A stretch of 64,000 nucleotides of DNA from Bacillota bacterium (GTDB lineage: Bacteria; Bacillota; Clostridia; Lachnospirales; Lachnospiraceae). Location of the stretch: the NCBI GenBank assembly GCA_023443225.1, contig JAEZVF010000077.1:62001-126000 (forward strand), given 5' to 3'. A program made the position numbers and the translations under genes. Each line of letters opens with the position of its first letter. The stretch's first letter is position 1. Below the pieces are notes generated by a model. It did not search any database. It had not been told where the DNA came from and worked only from the letters and a program-made list of their open reading frames with translations. Shown in pieces: positions 52,933 to 61,096 of the stretch.

Positions 52933-54726
52933 ATGGAAGTGAATAATATAAAAATTAAAACTAAGATAACCATCTTAACCTATTTGCTATTGTCCGTATC
53001 TTTTTTAATGGTTTTTCTATTCATTTATAATTTAAATGTTACCAAGAAAAGTAATTTAAAATTATTGGAAGAAACTGTTCTAGCCGATTATGACAGCAAT
53101 ATTAAAAATCAGGTTGAAAATGTAATTTCTCTTCTTAATAGTGTTTATGCCAAATACGAAAATGGAGAATATACCTTGGAAGAGTCCAAAAAAGTAGCTG
53201 CTGATTTGGTTCGTGACTTAAGATACGGAGTAGAAGGCTATTTTTGGATTGATACCTATGAAGGAGATAATGTTGTGTTATTGGGTGGTGATAAGGAAGG
53301 CACCAATCGAATGAGTACAACGGATGTCAATGGATATGCAATGGTAAAGGATATTATTGCCTTCGGCAGGAATGAAGGTGGTGGCTATACCGATTACTGG
53401 TTTCCAAAAGAAGGCGAGTCCGAAGCTTCCCCAAAAAGAAGTTACAGCTTAGCATTTGAACCTTTTGAATGGGTTGTTGGAACCGGAAATTATATTGACA
53501 GTATTACTGAAGTAGTAGATACATATAAAGAAAAGGAAAATGAAAAATATAAAAAGAGTGTTATCAGCTATTCTCTTATATTTTTAATTGCTTTTGCAGT
53601 TTCTGTTACCGTGACAACAATCATATCGAAAAACCTGAATAAGTCTTTTGCGACGATTAGTAAATTCTTAAACACTCTTGCGACTGGCGATTTTTCAAGC
53701 AAATTACCGAAGAATTATTACAGCAGAAAAGATGATTTTGGTCAACTGGCACATAATCTTGAATCCATGAGAGAGTCTATCTCGAATCTGGTAGGTAATA
53801 CGAAAATAGAATCAGATAATATTGTCAAAATTGTAAATAACGTAAATGAGAATATTGGTGAACTATATAATAACATTGAAGATGTATCTGCGACAACAGA
53901 AGAATTAGCAGCTGGCATGGAGGAAACTGCTGCATCTGCTGAAGAAATGTCAGCTACTTCTAGTTCCATAGAGTCCGCTGCACAAATGATTGCTACAAAA
54001 TCAAAAGAAGGCGCTTTAAGGGTAGTTGAAATAAATAAACACGCGAAACAAATGAGCGCAGATGTGAAGGAAGTACAGGATAAGACCACAAATATCCGAA
54101 TGGAAATTGAAGAGAAACTGCAAAAAGCTTTAGAGCAATCCAAGGTTGTGTCACAGATTGATGTTTTATCTGATGCCATTATGAATGTTACCTCACAGAC
54201 GAATCTACTGGCATTAAACGCTGCCATCGAAGCTGCCAGAGCCGGAGAAGCTGGTAAAGGATTCTCTGTCGTAGCAGAAGAAATACGTAATTTAGCAGAA
54301 CAGTCAAAAGAAACAGTGGAACAAATTCAGATGGTTACGGCAAAGGTAACAGAAGCAGTTTCAAACCTTTCTGAAAACGCAAGTGTTTTACTTGATTTTG
54401 TTTCCACAGATGTATCAAAGAATTTCCAAAGCTTTCGTTCCATCATGGAAATCTATTCTGAAGATGCAGAGTTCGTTGATCAATTAATAACTGACTTTGA
54501 TGCTGCTTCCCAAGAATTATCCACCTCAATACAGGAAGTTATAAAGGCTGTGAATGAAGTTGCAAAATCCGCTTCTGAGGGAGCCCTGGGTACTACAGAT
54601 ATTGCACAAAAAATAGCATCAATTACGGAACAATCAAGTGCCGTTGCAAGTCAAATTGAACAATCAAGTAATAGTTCTGATAAACTGAATCAGGAAATAT
54701 CCAAATTCAAGATGGAATCTATCTAA
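52933..54726 (+). CDS. Methyl-accepting chemotaxis protein with single Cache (sCache_2) sensor
   Basis: A 597-residue transducer with helix 1 at about 12-32, an extracytoplasmic sCache_2 domain (about 40-195; GYFWIDTYEGDNVVLLGG and FEPFEWVVGTGNYIDSI are typical), helix 2 at about 212-232, a HAMP region and a full MCP signalling domain with tip NAAIEAARAGEAGKGFSVVA then EEIRNLAEQS. Likely ligands for sCache_2 domains are small organic acids or pyruvate, but none can be assigned. AAGGAGGA precedes the ATG. It is a single gene followed by a hairpin. Confidence 0.92.
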   Translation: MEVNNIKIKTKITILTYLLLSVSFLMVFLFIYNLNVTKKSNLKLLEETVLADYDSNIKNQVENVISLLNSVYAKYENGEYTLEESKKVAADLVRDLRYGVEGYFWIDTYEGDNVVLLGGDKEGTNRMSTTDVNGYAMVKDIIAFGRNEGGGYTDYWFPKEGESEASPKRSYSLAFEPFEWVVGTGNYIDSITEVVDTYKEKENEKYKKSVISYSLIFLIAFAVSVTVTTIISKNLNKSFATISKFLNTLATGDFSSKLPKNYYSRKDDFGQLAHNLESMRESISNLVGNTKIESDNIVKIVNNVNENIGELYNNIEDVSATTEELAAGMEETAASAEEMSATSSSIESAAQMIATKSKEGALRVVEINKHAKQMSADVKEVQDKTTNIRMEIEEKLQKALEQSKVVSQIDVLSDAIMNVTSQTNLLALNAAIEAARAGEAGKGFSVVAEEIRNLAEQSKETVEQIQMVTAKVTEAVSNLSENASVLLDFVSTDVSKNFQSFRSIMEIYSEDAEFVDQLITDFDAASQELSTSIQEVIKAVNEVAKSASEGALGTTDIAQKIASITEQSSAVASQIEQSSNSSDKLNQEISKFKMESI

Positions 54727-54728
54727 AC

Positions 54729-54775
54729 GAATAGAACAGGCGTAGCATGAAATTCATGCCACGCCTGTTCTATTC
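54729..54775. terminator. Bidirectional hairpin between the chemotaxis gene and dapB
   Basis: A near-perfect stem (AATAGAACAGGCGT / ACGCCTGTTCTATT, continued by GCATGAA / TTCATGC) between the convergent ends of the two genes. Neither side has a long T-run, so strength of termination is uncertain. Confidence 0.65.
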
Positions 54776-54817
54776 CAATATAGTCTAACTAATTTGCTAT
54801 TAGCGGTTTTAAACTAC

Positions 54818-55573
54818 TTACCCGATCACATCACTCATCTGGTACATACCAGCGGTTTTCCCATTGAGAAATTTTGCAGCTTGGATAGCACCTTTTGCAA
54901 AGATTGCTCTTGAATATGCAGTATGGTTAAATGTTATAACTTCGTCCACACCTGCAAAGATGATATCGTGATCACCAACTATGGTACCACCTCTTACTGC
55001 TGAGATTCCAATTTCTTTCTTTGGACGTTTTACATGTTCCCCACTACGATCGAATTTATAAGAATACTCCTGGTTAAGAGTATCATTAATTACATTTGCA
55101 AAAGCTAAGGCTGTTCCGGAAGGAGCATCCACCTTCTGGTTATGATGTTTCTCTACTATCTCAATATCAAAATCGGCTTCCGCAAGTAATGATGACACAG
55201 ATTGTAATACTTTGGCAAGTACGTTATAACCCATGGACATATTTGCTGATCTTAAGATAGCTACCTTCTCGGATGCTTTATCCACTGCTCTTAAGTCTTC
55301 TTCCGTTAATCCAGTCGTACACAATACAATTGGCACATTATTCTGTTCTGCATACTGAAGCATTTTATCCATTTTATCCGGAGATGCAAAATCTATGATT
55401 ACATCCGCTTCTGTTTTACAAGCGGAAAAAGAGGTATATACCGGATAACCATTACCAGTTGTTTCATAAAGGTCAATGCCTGCTACAATAGTCGCTTGAT
55501 CATCATTTTTTAATAACTCTGTAATTACCTGCCCCATTCTTCCATTACAACCACGTAAAATTATTCTAGTCAT
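54818..55573 (-). CDS. dapB: 4-hydroxy-tetrahydrodipicolinate reductase
   Basis: A 251-residue enzyme of the diaminopimelate/lysine pathway; it reduces the DapA product with NAD(P)H. The nucleotide site is GCNGRMGQ (8-15) and the active-site segment is EKHHNQKVDAPSGTA. The start at 55573 has GGAG upstream and gives the family N-terminus MTRIILRG; the frame opens earlier at 55621. It follows dapA on the same strand after 85 bp, so both are governed by the upstream lysine riboswitch. Confidence 0.96.
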   Translation of the reverse strand: MTRIILRGCNGRMGQVITELLKNDDQATIVAGIDLYETTGNGYPVYTSFSACKTEADVIIDFASPDKMDKMLQYAEQNNVPIVLCTTGLTEEDLRAVDKASEKVAILRSANMSMGYNVLAKVLQSVSSLLAEADFDIEIVEKHHNQKVDAPSGTALAFANVINDTLNQEYSYKFDRSGEHVKRPKKEIGISAVRGGTIVGDHDIIFAGVDEVITFNHTAYSRAIFAKGAIQAAKFLNGKTAGMYQMSDVIG

Positions 55574-55658
55574 ATTGTTCTCCATTCCTGCGCACGCTGA
55601 ATCTATACTGTGTATCGCCAAATTTTATCTCTTTTTTGTTCTAATATAGCCGTAACTT

Positions 55659-56555
55659 TTATTCTGATACTAATTGAACTCCACATTCTTTCATGGCATT
55701 TGCCAGTTTCTGAACATTTTCAGGTTCCATATCAGTAAGAGGTTTTCTTAAGCCACCTACTTCAAATCCCATAAGGTTTAAAGCTTTCTTAATCGGGATT
55801 GGATTCACCTCACAGAATAAAGCATCGATAAGTGGAAGGTATTTTAATTGAAGCTCAAGACTTCCTTTGTTATCGCCATCTAAGAATTTAGCAACAATAT
55901 CATGAGTCTCTTGAGGTAGCATATTGGACAATACGGAAATTACTCCTTTACCACCTAAAGAAAGCAACGGAATGATTTGATCATCATTACCAGAATACAA
56001 ATCAATATCACCCTGGGTCAGCTGCATTACTTTTGCAATCTGTGAAATATCGCCGCTGGCTTCTTTCACACCTACAATATTATCTACATTTTTAACTAAA
56101 TCCGCTATGGTTTTAGCTTGCATATTACAGCCAGTTCTTCCTGGAATATTATACAAAATTATTGGCAGATCCACTGCTTTCGCAATATCAGTAAAATGTC
56201 CTGCTAAACCTTTTTGTGTTGCTTTATTATAATATGGCGTTACATGCAATAATGCATCTGCTCCATATTTTTTGGCTTCTTTTGATAAATAAATTGCAGT
56301 CTCGGTACAATTAGAACCCGTACCTGCCACAACAGGAACACGTTTGTTTACTTTCTCCACAGTATAGCGAATACATTCTAGTTGTTCTTCATGTGTTAAG
56401 GTGGAAGCTTCCCCTGTGGTACCACAGATTACAATACTATCTGTTCCATTGTTAATCTGAAAGTCTAGCAGTTCTCCTAATTTCTCATAATTGACTTCGT
56501 TGTTTTCTGTAAATGGTGTAATAATCGCTACACCGGCTCCTGTAAATATTGCCAT
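55659..56555 (-). CDS. dapA: 4-hydroxy-tetrahydrodipicolinate synthase
   Basis: A 298-residue class I aldolase that condenses pyruvate and aspartate semialdehyde at the branch to diaminopimelate and lysine. Visible residues: GTTGEAST (45-52), the YNIPGRTG tyrosine (135) and the Schiff-base lysine K164 in GVKEASGD. AGGAGG precedes the ATG. A lysine riboswitch with its terminator lies upstream and element D lies between the terminator and the start. Confidence 0.97.
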   Translation of the reverse strand: MAIFTGAGVAIITPFTENNEVNYEKLGELLDFQINNGTDSIVICGTTGEASTLTHEEQLECIRYTVEKVNKRVPVVAGTGSNCTETAIYLSKEAKKYGADALLHVTPYYNKATQKGLAGHFTDIAKAVDLPIILYNIPGRTGCNMQAKTIADLVKNVDNIVGVKEASGDISQIAKVMQLTQGDIDLYSGNDDQIIPLLSLGGKGVISVLSNMLPQETHDIVAKFLDGDNKGSLELQLKYLPLIDALFCEVNPIPIKKALNLMGFEVGGLRKPLTDMEPENVQKLANAMKECGVQLVSE

Positions 56556-56610
56556 AATAGCACCTCCTAATAATGTGATCCAATCGGATCTTTTTCGGTT
56601 ACCATATAAA

Positions 56611-56647
56611 GATTAAAGAGTCAAAAAGTGCTTTTGACACTTTAATC
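56611..56647. repeat. Short palindromic element D in the dapA leader
   Basis: A 37-bp hairpin, GATTAAAGAGTCAAAAAG, TG, CTTTTGACACTTTAATC. Its arms are the outer arms of element A (7773-7892) with one substitution and one insertion on one side, but without the inner palindrome. It lies between the riboswitch terminator and the dapA ribosome site, so it is transcribed with dapA. Confidence 0.8.
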
Positions 56648-56659
56648 ATAAAAGAAAAT

Positions 56660-56684
56660 AAAAAAAGCCGACTAATGAGTCGAC
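56660..56684 (-). terminator. Riboswitch-controlled terminator upstream of dapA
   Basis: On the minus strand GTCGACT pairs with AGTCGGC around CATT, followed by TTTTTTT. The alternative antiterminator pairs CTAAAGAAT (56749-56757, next to the aptamer P1) with ATTCTTTAG (56686-56694) just ahead of the terminator. Confidence 0.85.
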
Positions 56685-56756
56685 GCTAAAGAATATTTCT
56701 TGTGCAGTGAAGGTAACTAAATAAGATTCATTATACCAACCATACAAAATTCTTTA

Positions 56757-56919
56757 GGCAGCACTCCATCAATGAAATGATGACAGTCATATAGTTATTA
56801 ACCATATGCCCAACTAAGGTATCACAGTCTTCCCTTAATTTCGGCATTTTTTCCTTTCCATTGCTTTCTCATATGCCTGTCATATCCAGCAATGTACTCT
56901 TAAAAAATGCGCCTCTACC
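56757..56919 (-). promoter_or_regulatory. Lysine riboswitch (L box) aptamer controlling dapA-dapB
   Basis: On the minus strand the leader closes with P1 GGTAG (56915-56919) and CTGCC (56757-56761). Inside are the conserved L-box pieces: AGAGGCGC, AAGAGTA, GAAAGGA, GCCGAA, TTGGGCA and GACTGTCA in order, matching the layout of the lysC leader of Bacillus subtilis. A terminator and a competing antiterminator follow, so lysine binding should stop transcription before dapA. A small ORF inside the aptamer is coincidental. Confidence 0.9.
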
Positions 56920-56973
56920 ATAAATATCATTTATTTAATTTATTAAAGCTTTTTCATACCTTTTCTTGAAATC

Positions 56974-57002
56974 ATACTATCATGAGAATCCAATCTTGTC
57001 AA
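56974..57002 (-). promoter_or_regulatory. Promoter of the dapA-dapB riboswitch transcript
   Basis: On the minus strand TTGACA (56997-57002) and TAGTAT (56974-56979) are 17 bp apart, about 50 bp upstream of the aptamer. Confidence 0.8.
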
Positions 57003-57075
57003 CTCAATTTTCATAAATATTACCTTAAGGATAATTGACTCAACTGAATTTTATAACAAATGCTTCGTATTCTAA

Positions 57076-57600
57076 TTACAGACTATTAATATAGGTAATC
57101 AGCGGTTCGATATATTTACGATCTGAATTATCATAAGAATTCTTTAAGGAAGCTGCCATTCCGGCTTCTTCTTCGGTTTTATCTTTCTTCTTTTCCAACA
57201 TAGAACGAAAGGCCTTCATTAGCATTCGATTAGGCAAATTCATCTTTTCATAAGCAAGACCACCCTGGAAATAATAAAACGGGCTCTTCTTTAACTCATC
57301 TTCTGTAAAATTCACCCTAGTAATATCTTGAATTGCTTGTGCAGCTGCAGGGGCGCCCCCTGTTGCATAAACAATTAGCTTTTTATCCGCTACCTGAGAC
57401 AACATGTTTTTCATTTTCTTTAATCCGCTAATTTGACCTGCATGAATACTGCCTCCGTAAATCACCGTATCATATTTAGCAATTATTTTATCTGATACCT
57501 CTTTTACGCTAATTACATCACAGTTTAACGCCTCTGCAATCCATTTTCCATACTTTTCGGTAAAACCAGTGCTACTCTTGTATATTACTACTATGCTCAT
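57076..57600 (-). CDS. Flavodoxin-domain protein
   Basis: A 174-residue flavodoxin-fold protein. The FMN phosphate loop is YKSSTGFTEKYG (8-19), followed by YDTVIYGGSIHAG and KKLIVYATGGAPAA. It resembles the flavodoxin_5 / HemG-like group. The second half (about 125-174) is a helical extension (KKKDKTEEEAG). It starts 8 bp after the marR stop and is thus cotranscribed and presumably controlled by it. Possible roles are electron transfer or quinone/oxidative-stress response. Confidence 0.85.
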   Translation of the reverse strand: MSIVVIYKSSTGFTEKYGKWIAEALNCDVISVKEVSDKIIAKYDTVIYGGSIHAGQISGLKKMKNMLSQVADKKLIVYATGGAPAAAQAIQDITRVNFTEDELKKSPFYYFQGGLAYEKMNLPNRMLMKAFRSMLEKKKDKTEEEAGMAASLKNSYDNSDRKYIEPLITYINSL

Positions 57601-57608
57601 AATTATAC

Positions 57609-58055
57609 CTATCCTTTCAAATGAATCATATTTTGTTCCAGTTTCTCTAAAGTTTCAGCTGTCACCTTTAATGCTACTGGATCAATCCCATTGTATATTG
57701 CATTAAGTAGTTCACTTTCTTTTTTGTTGTATTTCTGCTCAAATTCGCTATACTTTTCTGTCAGTTTAACACGGGTCTTCCTTCGATCAGTTTCATCAGT
57801 ATACATTTTTACAAAACCAGCCTTCTCCAACTTCAAAACTATTTGTTTCATATTCTGATGAGAGCTTCCTATCGCATCTGCTATCTCATTTATAGTAGGT
57901 GGTTTTTCTGCAAAAAGTGTTATACCAGCCATAACAAACCACTGCTTACTAGTAATCTCTTCGTAAAAATTATTTCCCACCGTTTGAAGTCGATTACCTA
58001 ATACTAGAAGCATACCAAATAACCGTTCTCTTATTTCATAACCAGCTTTATCCAC
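57609..58055 (-). CDS. MarR family transcriptional regulator
   Basis: A 148-residue winged-helix protein. The recognition part is TINEIADAIGSSHQNMKQIV and the wing follows as DETDRRKTRVKLT. The first 40 residues form the dimerisation helix. A perfect 18-bp palindrome overlaps its promoter, indicating autorepression. The flavodoxin gene follows directly, so this regulator likely responds to an oxidative or small-aromatic signal, which is inference. Confidence 0.88.
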   Translation of the reverse strand: MDKAGYEIRERLFGMLLVLGNRLQTVGNNFYEEITSKQWFVMAGITLFAEKPPTINEIADAIGSSHQNMKQIVLKLEKAGFVKMYTDETDRRKTRVKLTEKYSEFEQKYNKKESELLNAIYNGIDPVALKVTAETLEKLEQNMIHLKG

Positions 58056-58105
58056 TTATGCCTTCTCCCATTAAATCTAGATTTTCTCTAAAACAATCAC
58101 TTTAT

Positions 58106-58140
58106 GTAATACATTACCTTTATATGTAATATATTACATA
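58106..58140 (-). promoter_or_regulatory. MarR operator pair
   Basis: A perfect 18-bp palindrome TATGTAATATATTACATA is at 58123-58140. A second, near-perfect site GTAATACATTAC is at 58106-58117. The first covers the -10 region of the marR promoter. Confidence 0.8.
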
Positions 58141-58156
58141 TTTTGCCCTTTGTCAA
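58129..58156 (-). promoter_or_regulatory. Promoter of marR-flavodoxin
   Basis: On the minus strand TTGACA (58151-58156) is followed after 17 bp by TATATT, which lies inside the 18-bp operator palindrome. Confidence 0.75.
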
Positions 58157-58190
58157 TCATATTTATATTGAAGATAAAAAGAATGCTATA

Positions 58191-58231
58191 AAAAAAGATA
58201 ATTCATTCAATTTGAATAATTATCTTTTTTT
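58191..58231. terminator. Bidirectional terminator beyond the SSB-like gene
   Basis: AAAAAAGATAATTCATTCAA and its complement-like partner TTTGAATAATTATCTTTTTT form a long AT-rich stem with T-runs on both strands. Confidence 0.7.
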
Positions 58232-58262
58232 ACTTAAATCCTTTATTTAGCTATTTATATGT

Positions 58263-58895
58263 TTAATACTCTTCCAGATATTCCAATTTGCTGACTGAAA
58301 CTTCATAAGCTACCCGTTTCTCAAAATCAACTTCACCTACTTTTTTCTGATACTCTCTGCTTTGAATTCTTCCCCATATCTGAATATGTCCACCTACCGT
58401 AAAATTCTCGGCAAATCTTGCATTTCTGCCCCAACAGATACAAGGTATGTAATCCGACTTTCCATATGGGCGGTTTACTGCCAACAAAATATCTGCAATT
58501 TCTCTTCCAAGCGGAGTTTTACGATATACCGGCTGTTTACAAACAAATCCGTCTAAAAAGATATAGTTTGGTCTTACCCCTTCCATATCTTCTTCACATA
58601 CTTTAATTTCTCTTGCAAAAACTGACAATACCAATCGGTTTTTATTATCTTCGTGCCGGTTGTATGAGCGGAACTGGCCATTCACTTCTACATATTTTCC
58701 TTTTAAATCTGACTTCACATCGATAAGCCGCTCTGAAACCATAATAGGTATGATATCATAAGAATTACTCAACCTGCTTACAGATACATCCAATACATAA
58801 AAACCTTCCCCAAATACATCATGGCTGAACACAAAATCATTCATTACCTCTCCTGCAATACTTACTTGATTGTTATCAAATACTTTATCTGTCAT
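58263..58895 (-). CDS. Single-stranded DNA-binding-like protein with two OB folds
   Basis: A 210-residue protein starting MTDKVFDNNQVSIAGEV. Two OB-fold domains can be laid out: residues about 7-103 (VSIAGEVMNDF ... LVLSVFAREIKV) and about 110-205 (NYIFLDGFVCKQPVYRKT ... YEVSVSKLEYLEE). The second half resembles SSB more closely (ADILLAVNRPYGKSDYIPC, GGHIQIWGRIQSREY). Ordinary SSB has one OB fold and an acidic tail; this has two folds and no clear acidic tip. The start at 58895 follows GGGAG; the longer frame to 59006 has no ribosome site. It is divergent from typA. Confidence 0.82.
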   Translation of the reverse strand: MTDKVFDNNQVSIAGEVMNDFVFSHDVFGEGFYVLDVSVSRLSNSYDIIPIMVSERLIDVKSDLKGKYVEVNGQFRSYNRHEDNKNRLVLSVFAREIKVCEEDMEGVRPNYIFLDGFVCKQPVYRKTPLGREIADILLAVNRPYGKSDYIPCICWGRNARFAENFTVGGHIQIWGRIQSREYQKKVGEVDFEKRVAYEVSVSKLEYLEEY

Positions 58896-59111
58896 ATCGT
58901 ATGACTCCCTTCTCTTAATCCTGTTCGGTACAATATTGATTGGTATCCCAATTTTATTGTAATGAATATAAGATAAATTTTTCTCCACTATTATATGTAT
59001 GCTCATTTGGCAAATTTTAGAATCTAATTCTATAAATTTCCTAAATAATTATTCTTAAATAACTCTTGCGACAGCATAATGCTGAAATTATCAGCCCTCC
59101 ATAGAAACCCC

Positions 59112-59139
59112 TTGTAAATTTTCATTTATATGGTACAAT
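59112..59139 (+). promoter_or_regulatory. Promoter of typA
   Basis: TTGTAA (59112-59117) and TACAAT (59134-59139) are 16 bp apart, about 88 bp upstream of the start. The rest of the 332-bp divergent gap 58896-59227 shows no gene or element. Confidence 0.6.
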
Positions 59140-59227
59140 ATTCAAGTTAGAGTAGTAATATATTAGAGTGGAAATATATGTTAATCTTACTCGGGATAAT
59201 CGTATCCAACTAGGAAGGAAGAATTAT

Positions 59228-61069
59228 ATGAATATAAAAAGAGAAGATGTTCGTAACATCGCAATTATAGCCCATGTTGATCATGGAAAAACAACTCTTG
59301 TAGATGAGTTGTTAAAGCAAAGCGGTGTGTTTCGTACCAATCAAAACGTACAGGATAGAGTCATGGACTCCAATGACATTGAGAGGGAACGAGGAATTAC
59401 GATACTTTCTAAAAATACAGCTGTTTTATATGAAGGTGTTAAAATAAATATTATCGATACCCCTGGACATGCCGATTTTGGTGGGGAAGTAGAACGTGTA
59501 CTTAAAATGGTAAATGGTGTAGTCTTAGTTGTAGATGCTTTTGAAGGTGCCATGCCCCAGACAAAATTCGTACTAAAAAAGGCTCTGGAACTGAATTTAC
59601 CAGTAATTGTTTGCATCAATAAGATGGATCGTCCAGAGGCCAGACCAAAGGAAGTTATTGATGAAGTTCTGGAATTATTCATAGAATTAGATGCATCCGA
59701 AGAACAATTAGATAGTCCGTTCATTTATGCTTCTGCAAAATCAGGCGTTGCTGTTCTAGAACTGGATGATTCTCCAGAAAATATGAAACCATTATTTGAA
59801 ACTATAATCAAATACATCCCTGCTCCAGAAGGTGACCCGGAGGCCAGTACACAGGTACTAATCAGCACCATAGATTATAACGAATATGTAGGTCGTATCG
59901 GTGTTGGCAAAGTGGATAATGGCACCATAAAAATAAATCAGGATGTTGTACTTGTAAATGCTCATGAACCGGATAAATTTAAAAAAGTTAAAATAAGTAA
60001 GTTGTATGAATTTGACGGTTTAAAGAAAGTGGATGTAACAGAAGCTACTATCGGTTCTATTGTTGCAATTTCAGGTATTGCAGACATTCACATCGGAGAT
60101 ACCATATGTTCTCCAGAGAATCCGAAGGCTATCCCATTCCAAAAGATATCCGATCCTACCATTGCTATGGACTTCATGGTAAATGACAGCCCACTTGCAG
60201 GCCAAGAAGGAAAATTTGTTACCTCGCGTCATTTACGTGACCGTTTATTCCGAGAGTTGAATACGGATGTAAGTCTTCGAGTGGAAGAAACAAAAACAAC
60301 CGAATGCTATAAAGTATCAGGCCGTGGCGAGTTGCACCTTTCCGTATTAATAGAAAATATGCGTCGTGAAGGTTTTGAATTTGCAGTAAGTAAAGCTGAA
60401 GTCTTATATAAATATGATGAAAATGGTAAGAAATTAGAACCAATGGAAACAGCAATTATTGATGTTCCAGAAGAATTCTCTGGTACTGTTATAGATAAAT
60501 TAAGCCAAAGAAAAGGTGAACTTCAAGGTATGTCTTCCTCAGGAAATGGTGGTTATTCCAGATTAGAATTCTCCATCCCTTCCCGTGGATTAATCGGTTA
60601 TCGTGGAGAATTCATGACCGATACCAAAGGAAATGGTATCATGAACACCTTATTTGATGGTCATGGCCCTTATAAAGGCGATATACAATATAGAAAGCAA
60701 GGTTCCTTAATTGCATTTGAGTCCGGTGAAGCAATTACCTATGGACTATATAATGCACAAGAACGTGGAACTTTATTTATTGGTGCTGGTGAAAAGGTTT
60801 ATTCCGGGATGGTAATTGGTCAAAATGGTAAAGCTGAAGATGTTGAAGTGAATGTATGCAAAAGAAAACAGCTAACAAATACCCGTTCATCCAGTGCTGA
60901 TGAAGCACTAAAATTAACAACTCCGAGAGTATTAAGTTTGGAACAAGCATTAGAATTCATTGATACTGATGAACTATTGGAAGTTACTCCTACCAGCTTA
61001 AGAATTCGAAAAAAAATATTAGATCCAACCCTTCGAATGAGAGCTAAGAGAAATTCCCAAAACAAATAA
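59228..61069 (+). CDS. typA: Translational GTPase TypA (BipA)
   Basis: A 613-residue ribosome-binding GTPase of the EF-G superfamily involved in ribosome assembly and stress or cold adaptation. GTP motifs: AHVDHGKTT (G1), GITI (G2), DTPGHADFGGEV (G3), NKMDRPEA (G4) and ASAKSG (G5). C-terminal domains follow with VEETKTTECYKVSGRGELHL, IPSRGLIGYRGEF and NTRSSSADEALKLTTPR. The start at 59228 follows AAGGAAG; the frame opens at 59168 without a ribosome site. The DUF2156 gene follows after 27 bp. Confidence 0.95.
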   Translation: MNIKREDVRNIAIIAHVDHGKTTLVDELLKQSGVFRTNQNVQDRVMDSNDIERERGITILSKNTAVLYEGVKINIIDTPGHADFGGEVERVLKMVNGVVLVVDAFEGAMPQTKFVLKKALELNLPVIVCINKMDRPEARPKEVIDEVLELFIELDASEEQLDSPFIYASAKSGVAVLELDDSPENMKPLFETIIKYIPAPEGDPEASTQVLISTIDYNEYVGRIGVGKVDNGTIKINQDVVLVNAHEPDKFKKVKISKLYEFDGLKKVDVTEATIGSIVAISGIADIHIGDTICSPENPKAIPFQKISDPTIAMDFMVNDSPLAGQEGKFVTSRHLRDRLFRELNTDVSLRVEETKTTECYKVSGRGELHLSVLIENMRREGFEFAVSKAEVLYKYDENGKKLEPMETAIIDVPEEFSGTVIDKLSQRKGELQGMSSSGNGGYSRLEFSIPSRGLIGYRGEFMTDTKGNGIMNTLFDGHGPYKGDIQYRKQGSLIAFESGEAITYGLYNAQERGTLFIGAGEKVYSGMVIGQNGKAEDVEVNVCKRKQLTNTRSSSADEALKLTTPRVLSLEQALEFIDTDELLEVTPTSLRIRKKILDPTLRMRAKRNSQNK

Positions 61070-61096
61070 AGAAAGGCTAATAAAAAGGGTAACATT

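Noticed and set aside
56774..56857. Small ORF inside the lysine riboswitch as a leader peptide
   Set aside because: The frame overlaps conserved aptamer sequence, lacks a ribosome site at good spacing and is not rich in lysine codons as an attenuator peptide would be.
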